Shown: positions 60,501 through 64,000 of the stretch, one piece after another | Numbering within the stretch: the stretch's first letter is position 1 | Layout: each line of letters opens with the position of its first letter | The notes under the pieces: model-generated | Told to the model about the DNA's origin: nothing | The model's database searches: none | What the model saw: the letters and a program-made list of their open reading frames with translations, nothing else | Assembly: GCA_964344765.1 (NCBI GenBank) | Contig: CAYFOM010000018.1 | Location: forward strand, 1 to 64,000 | Source: JACNIZ01 sp964344765 | Lineage (GTDB): Bacteria > Planctomycetota > UBA1135 | Length of the DNA: 64,000 nucleotides | Direction: 5' to 3' | Translations under genes and position numbers: made by a program

Positions 60501-61071
60501 CAACATTCATCCGCGCCACGTTGTCACTGAATACGTGCAAGATGACAGCGAGTGGACGCAGGTGTCGTTGGAGTTTCAAACCGGCCCGAACGAACGCTCG
60601 GTGAGCATCAACTGTCTTTATGGCGGTTGGGGCAAGTCGGTCGGCGAGGCTTTGTACGACGACATGGAATTGATTTCGCTTGGCCCCGCCAGTGATCTGA
60701 AATCCATGATCGCGCTGGCGCAAAAACACGCCGGCAGCGAAGACGGCCCGCAAATCGATGAAGACGTGGCTTCGCTGATTAAAGACGGCAACGTTGCGAA
60801 TGGTCGCGATGTGTTCTTCAACAACCAAGTCGTCGCCTGCAATCGCTGTCACGCTTTTAACGGACAAAACGGAGGTGTTGGACCAGACCTCACCGACGTC
60901 GGCGCGCGCCTGACTCGTGAGCAATTGTTGGAATCCATCCTCGATCCCAACGCCACCATCGCCGAAAGCTGGCCTGCGCCACAATCCGCCATGCCGGCGC
61001 TGCGGCCGTTCTTAACCGACGAAGAGCTGCGCGATTTGATTACATTTTTGGCTCAAGCTAAAGGCAAATAA
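57550..61071 (+). CDS. Secreted ThuA-PVC haem-binding giant protein with CBM-like insert
   Basis: About 1,173 residues from ATG 57550. Signal MLAPLTLALAAAFGLL, then a Cys-rich linker. ThuA domain ~70-290 (LNVMFIGDRGHHRPEERLHDVYGSLL ... YVHDGGGFVAVHCTSG ... GRIYYTASGHDHRVW). PVC/DUF7133-type beta-propeller ~325-700 (FRAQVFAAEPMVVNPIALAWDERGRCWVAESPDYP ... LRWGPDNYVWGAVGYS ... PDGAVWVADFSQYI). Next a helical HEAT-like segment, then a CBM4/9-like domain (~895-1,045, NLFPNPGFEKADP ... YRLSGWIHTHGVTHPGG). The C-terminal cytochrome c has CNRCHAFNG (single haem) and a short distal segment. Probably acts on sugars with electron transfer. Confidence 0.93.
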   Translation: MLAPLTLALAAAFGLLQTTPPTTSETDCANHAPSCSEHSAGCGSHGATTLADRADAATLASLTKSEPISQVKAKRLNVMFIGDRGHHRPEERLHDVYGSLLRAGFAIDWEEDLEDITRDRLNDYDCVMMYANQAQHRVVPAQFFQALKGYVHDGGGFVAVHCTSGCFMESQEWLEFVGARFVSHGAEVFQQEVVAPEHEVMKGWANFESWDETYVQTHFESDRVVLTKRGTEPWSWVRQAGKGRIYYTASGHDHRVWRQPAFLDLLIRAMDWTAGAEKAAARQAVTGPKWEYVEAEWAPNYEGRDPNPPMQVASTPAQAEVAMIVPAGFRAQVFAAEPMVVNPIALAWDERGRCWVAESPDYPNTVNDDGVGLDSISILEDTDGDGRADKKTVFADKLNLPTSILKVKGGILVTHAPDLLFLRDDDGDDKCDGREVVFSGFGRWDTHAGPSNLRWGPDNYVWGAVGYSAFERADGSKFGSGLWRWKPGMKEPEFMAQFTNNTWGLGFRDDGEVFGSTANGAPSFFMGAPKPVLANSAPNAPGAAQTFSTAVFHPALERIRQGDFMGKFTSAAGHNFLTGSQVPQTWHDSALVCGPTGHLVGRLDSYAHGSGYRTRDAFNFCVSLDDWFCPVHAEVGPDGAVWVADFSQYIILHNLPGNPERGLPKVEYGKGNAHLNPLRDTSHGRIFRIFRDDATTITPNLASPDFEAWIQAIHHPNKFWKDTARRMLVQSMQENYADMLSKPTATSRGIILGMARKIAESGENEPHFFWKNLANRMSSGLISPDPALVKVSLTYLPEFDWPEEHSASLMLLDSGLLDSANANLRRHAYIAAARLPESQAIGVALAGRAVLEQGDDPWIPQVLNAAIAQHAKPFLAAATPLLPRETEGETVNLFPNPGFEKADPNDESQPLAWRVRVYSGEAKHTWEEGLGRGGSKALSIWSTTGADTSWCTDIAVEPNTRYRLSGWIHTHGVTHPGGTHGALFNIHPRHVVTEYVQDDSEWTQVSLEFQTGPNERSVSINCLYGGWGKSVGEALYDDMELISLGPASDLKSMIALAQKHAGSEDGPQIDEDVASLIKDGNVANGRDVFFNNQVVACNRCHAFNGQNGGVGPDLTDVGARLTREQLLESILDPNATIAESWPAPQSAMPALRPFLTDEELRDLITFLAQAKGK

Positions 61072-61212
61072 GCCGAAAACGTAGACAATTCAGCACTCTC
61101 AATCCAGCCCCAGCTGAACTTAATGAATAAGGATTCATTTTTCACCATAAGTTTTGGGGATAGGGTTGGATATCGACCTCCTTCCTGTCCGCATCCCCTC
61201 AACCGGAATTCG

Positions 61213-62949
61213 ATGAAACTACCTCCCCCCCGTATTTTCGCGGCTGTTTTATGCACAGCGGTGTCTTCGCTTGCCGGTACACAAACCATCCTGGCGCTCA
61301 CGCCTTCAGCCCAGCAATTCGGCGGTACTTGGGAACAGCGCAATATTCTGATGGGTGCCGATATCTACACTTTTCACGGCACAGCAATTCTGCGCCACCC
61401 GGATCTGGACGGCGATGGAATCCCTGACATCATCGTCGGCGCGCCCGAATCCAACGGCCTGCATCAATACGGTGGCGGAATGGTGGTGGCTTACTCAGGC
61501 GAAGACGGGGCAGAGTTGTGGACCAGCACTTGCGATCAATTCGGTGCCGAGTTCGGCCGCACGCTGGCGTTGATTCACGATCAAAATGGCGACGGCATCG
61601 ATGACATTGCGGTGGGTGCACCGATGTACGACTACTCGTCATCCGATGTCGATACCGGTGCACTTATGTTCCTAGACGCAACCACCGGAGCCGTGGTTCA
61701 CACTTGGAATAACGGGCAAAGCGGCGCAAACATGGGCGCTGCGCTTTGCGGCGGTTTTGATTACGACAGCAATGGAACCCTGGATTTGCTGGTCGGAATG
61801 CCCGGCGCCGATGCGTCGGCAACATCATTGAACAACGGTTATGTTTACCTCTTTTCCGGCGCACCGATGGCCATCGTCAACACCTTCGCCGGTCCAATTG
61901 CCGGCGAGCGCTGCGGTGCTTCGGTGAGCGATATCGGTGACATTGACGGCGATGGTTTGTTGGATTTCATTGTTGGTGCACCCGAGGCGGATTCGTCCAC
62001 CGGCGCGCGGCAGGCAGGCAAAGCTTATGTGCTGACGAATACGCTCGGGACCATTGCGCGCACCCACCAAGGCTTCAACGCTTATGCGCATTTGGGCCAA
62101 GTAGTGGATGGCGGCGGCGACTGGAATGGTGATGGAATTAGTGAATATGGATTTTCCGCACCGAGCTCCGGACACAGCAGCTTCTCAAAAGCCGGCAAAG
62201 CATTTTTGGCGGATGGCGCCACCGGCACCAATCTTTACACGTTGACCGGCGACCAAAGCGACGCGCACTTGGGTACCACGCTACGCTTTTTGGAAGACGT
62301 CAACGGGGACGGAATCACTGACCTTGCCGTCGGCGGAATGAATTCCGGTGAATACGGTTTTCTGCAATTTCACGATGGCCCCAGCGGCATTCGCATGCAC
62401 CGTGCCGACGGCACCGGATTGGTCGATCGCTATGGAGCTTCGGTGTGCGTGATCGGAGATCTGAATGGAAGCGGCACTCCAGAAGTTGCCATTGGCGTGC
62501 CGGGCGAAGAGCCTGGTTACTTGGATAGCGGCAATGTTTATCTGATGGGCTTTGAAGAATGTTTCAGCGCCAGCGCTACATCGATTTCCAGTTCGTCCGG
62601 CGGCAGCGTGGTTTTCGACATCGACTTCCTCGATGCACAATCCGGTTCCTACTACGCGCTGCTAGGATCCGCGACCGGCACTGGTCCATACGTGGTCGGT
62701 GACGTCGCCATTCCGTTGACGAATGACGCGTTCTTCAATCTATTCGCGACGGCTTCGGCACCGTCGGCGTTTAGCGGCGCAACCGGCGTGCTGAACATCA
62801 ATGGCGACGCAGTGGCAATGGCGAACGTACCGGCTGGCTACCTTTCGGCGATGGTGGGTAGCAGTTACTGGTTTGCCGCAGTCACTTTGACCAGCTCCTT
62901 CACGCCGACGCTGAGCAGTGTGTCGGTGGAAGTGGCGGTCACGCCTTAA
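61213..62949 (+). CDS. Secreted FG-GAP (integrin-alpha-like) repeat protein
   Basis: About 578 residues from ATG 61213. Signal MKLPPPRIFAAVLCTAVSSLAGTQTILA. Seven FG-GAP/Ca-binding repeats are visible as D-x-[ND]-G-[DSN]-G: DLDGDGIPDIIVGAP, DQNGDGIDDIAVGAP, DYDSNGTLDLLVGMP, DIDGDGLLDFIVGAP, DWNGDGISEYGFSAP, DVNGDGITDLAVGGM and DLNGSGTPEVAIGVP; these build a beta-propeller. The last ~125 residues (SATSISSSSGGSVVFDIDFLDAQSGSYYALLGS ... VSVEVAV) are a beta-sandwich recurring in secreted planctomycete proteins, likely a sorting or anchoring domain (inference). Role unknown, possibly adhesion. Its stop shares TTAA with the convergent DUF1501 gene. Confidence 0.9.
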   Translation: MKLPPPRIFAAVLCTAVSSLAGTQTILALTPSAQQFGGTWEQRNILMGADIYTFHGTAILRHPDLDGDGIPDIIVGAPESNGLHQYGGGMVVAYSGEDGAELWTSTCDQFGAEFGRTLALIHDQNGDGIDDIAVGAPMYDYSSSDVDTGALMFLDATTGAVVHTWNNGQSGANMGAALCGGFDYDSNGTLDLLVGMPGADASATSLNNGYVYLFSGAPMAIVNTFAGPIAGERCGASVSDIGDIDGDGLLDFIVGAPEADSSTGARQAGKAYVLTNTLGTIARTHQGFNAYAHLGQVVDGGGDWNGDGISEYGFSAPSSGHSSFSKAGKAFLADGATGTNLYTLTGDQSDAHLGTTLRFLEDVNGDGITDLAVGGMNSGEYGFLQFHDGPSGIRMHRADGTGLVDRYGASVCVIGDLNGSGTPEVAIGVPGEEPGYLDSGNVYLMGFEECFSASATSISSSSGGSVVFDIDFLDAQSGSYYALLGSATGTGPYVVGDVAIPLTNDAFFNLFATASAPSAFSGATGVLNINGDAVAMANVPAGYLSAMVGSSYWFAAVTLTSSFTPTLSSVSVEVAVTP

Positions 62950-64000
62950 GCCAGCAATTCCGGAATCACTTCACCGGCGACGTCGGTGAGGCGGAAACGT
63001 CGGCCTTGGTATTTCCAAGTCAGGCGGGTGTGGTCGATGCCGAGCAAATGCAGCGCGGTGGCTTGGAAATCGTGCACGTGCACTGGGTTTTCGGTGATGT
63101 TGTAGCCGAAGTCATCGGTGCGGCCATAAACCTGACCCGGACGCGCGCCGCCGCCTGCCATCCACATGGTGAAGCAGCGCGGATGGTGATCGCGACCGTA
63201 ATCGTTATTGGTGAGGTGGCCTTGGCAGTAGTTGGTGCGGCCGAACTCACCGCCCCAAATCACTAGCGTGTCATCCAGCAGACCGCGTTGCTCCAAATCG
63301 GTGAGCAGCGCTGCGGTCGGTTGATCGGTTTCGCGACATTGGGTACGGATTGCGTTCGGCAAACCACCATGCTGATCCCAGCCCTGATGGAACAACTGCA
63401 CAAACCGCACATCGCGTTCGATCAAGCGCCGCGCCAGCAAACAGTTGGCTGCGTAGGTCCCCGGCGTTTTGGAGTCGGGTCCGTACATTTCAAACACCGA
63501 ATCCGGTTCGGTGGAAACATCAGTTGCTTCGGGCACGCTCATTTGCATGCGGTATGCCATTTCGGCTTGCGCCATGCGCGATTCCACTTCGACGTCACCG
63601 CTGCGTTCGGCAGCAATTTGCGACAACTTACCGACCGCATCCAACATGCGGCGGCGATCCTCGCGCTCGATTCCCGGCAGGTCTTTGAGAAACAAAACCA
63701 GATTCTCTTCGGCGCGGAACTGCACCCCTTGATGACGCGACGGCAAAAATCCGTTGCCCCAAAGGCGCGCGTACAACGGTTGGCCGCCTTTGTTCTTGGT
63801 CACCAAAACGACAAAATCAGGCAAGTCTTGATTCAAACTACCCAAGCCATACGACAACCACGACCCCATCGAAGGGCGGCCGGCGTTTTGCGAGCCGGTC
63901 AGGAAAAAGGTGACCGCCGGATCATGGTTAATTGCCTCGGTGTGCATCGAGCGAACCAAACACAACTTGTCGACCATCTTCGCCGTGTGCGGAAGCAATT
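62946..64000 (-). CDS. DUF1501 family protein (5' end beyond the window)
   Basis: At least 350 residues; the N-terminus lies past 64000. HTEAINHDPAVTFFLTGSQNAGRPSMGSWLSYGLGS, FRAEENLVLFLKDLPGIEREDRR, FVQLFHQGWDQHGG, DTLVIWGGEFGRTNYCQG, DYGRDHHPRCFTMWMAGGG and the tail ATALHLLGIDHTRLTWKYQGRRFRLTDVAGEVIPEL are the standard blocks of DUF1501, a sulfatase-related alkaline-phosphatase-fold family abundant in planctomycetes. It normally has a Tat signal at the missing end and pairs with a DUF1553/PSCyt1 gene upstream, expected just outside the window. Biochemical role unknown. Confidence 0.95.
   Translation of the reverse strand, partial: LLPHTAKMVDKLCLVRSMHTEAINHDPAVTFFLTGSQNAGRPSMGSWLSYGLGSLNQDLPDFVVLVTKNKGGQPLYARLWGNGFLPSRHQGVQFRAEENLVLFLKDLPGIEREDRRRMLDAVGKLSQIAAERSGDVEVESRMAQAEMAYRMQMSVPEATDVSTEPDSVFEMYGPDSKTPGTYAANCLLARRLIERDVRFVQLFHQGWDQHGGLPNAIRTQCRETDQPTAALLTDLEQRGLLDDTLVIWGGEFGRTNYCQGHLTNNDYGRDHHPRCFTMWMAGGGARPGQVYGRTDDFGYNITENPVHVHDFQATALHLLGIDHTRLTWKYQGRRFRLTDVAGEVIPELLA

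Noticed and set aside
1..64000. CRISPR arrays, tRNA and rRNA genes, insertion sequences, phage genes
   Set aside because: No repeat-spacer pattern, cloverleaf-like sequence, rRNA landmark, transposase or phage structural protein was found by reading both strands.

Overview
The window looks like a chromosomal segment of a GC-rich, free-living planctomycete (Planctomycetota). The basis is the gene content: two secreted sulfatases, a DUF1501 protein, a ThuA/PVC-type haem-binding giant protein, an FG-GAP repeat protein, a sigma factor carrying a huge C-terminal extension, many Sec, Tat and lipoprotein signals, and almost no Shine-Dalgarno sequences. The exact lineage is an inference. No rRNA, tRNA, CRISPR array, insertion sequence or phage module was found.

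Layout. 1-1.9 kb: two paralogous cysteine-rich secreted proteins, the first lacking its 5' part. 1.9-4.5 kb: a secreted GH38-like protein. 4.6-6.2 kb: a hipB-hipA toxin-antitoxin pair behind three evenly spaced palindromic operators. 6.2-7.5 kb: a small hypothetical protein and a radical SAM protein. 7.6-14.4 kb: a visibly more AT-rich island of about a dozen small same-strand genes (Cys-rich zinc-ribbon, MORN, membrane and monooxygenase-like proteins). It contains a gene broken by a stop codon and a perfect 119-bp repeat shared by two paralogues. It resembles an orphan immunity-protein array.

14.4-31 kb: a proline racemase-family enzyme; a BlaI repressor coupled to an M56 sensor protease with terpene-cyclase-like repeats, preceded by two operators; a divergent Tat-secreted flavoprotein/phosphoesterase pair; an SDR; a hotdog thioesterase; a class C beta-lactamase-like hydrolase; a run of small membrane proteins with an esterase lipoprotein in an overlapping chain; a two-subunit sodium/solute symporter; and an ankyrin lipoprotein. 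31-38 kb: a membrane-tethered sigma factor with a giant periplasmic-type extension, and pyruvate phosphate dikinase followed by a clear terminator.

38-50 kb: lipoproteins, a sulfatase fused to an AHSA1/SRPBCC domain, small enzymes, a B12-type radical SAM protein, a nine-haem cytochrome with a good candidate promoter, a second sulfatase and a hybrid histidine kinase. 50-64 kb: a papain-like protease with repeated C-terminal domains, a subtilisin with two PKD domains, a TIM-barrel/cupin operon, a ThuA-PVC-CBM-cytochrome protein, an FG-GAP protein and a truncated DUF1501 gene.

Taken together the region suggests a heterotroph specialised in degrading sulfated polysaccharides and proteins outside the cytoplasm, with many sensory or regulatory fusion proteins. 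Genes are tightly packed: several convergent pairs share their stop codons and several consecutive genes overlap by 4 bp. Start codons were re-chosen in many cases from signal peptides and overlaps; alternatives are stated in the entries.
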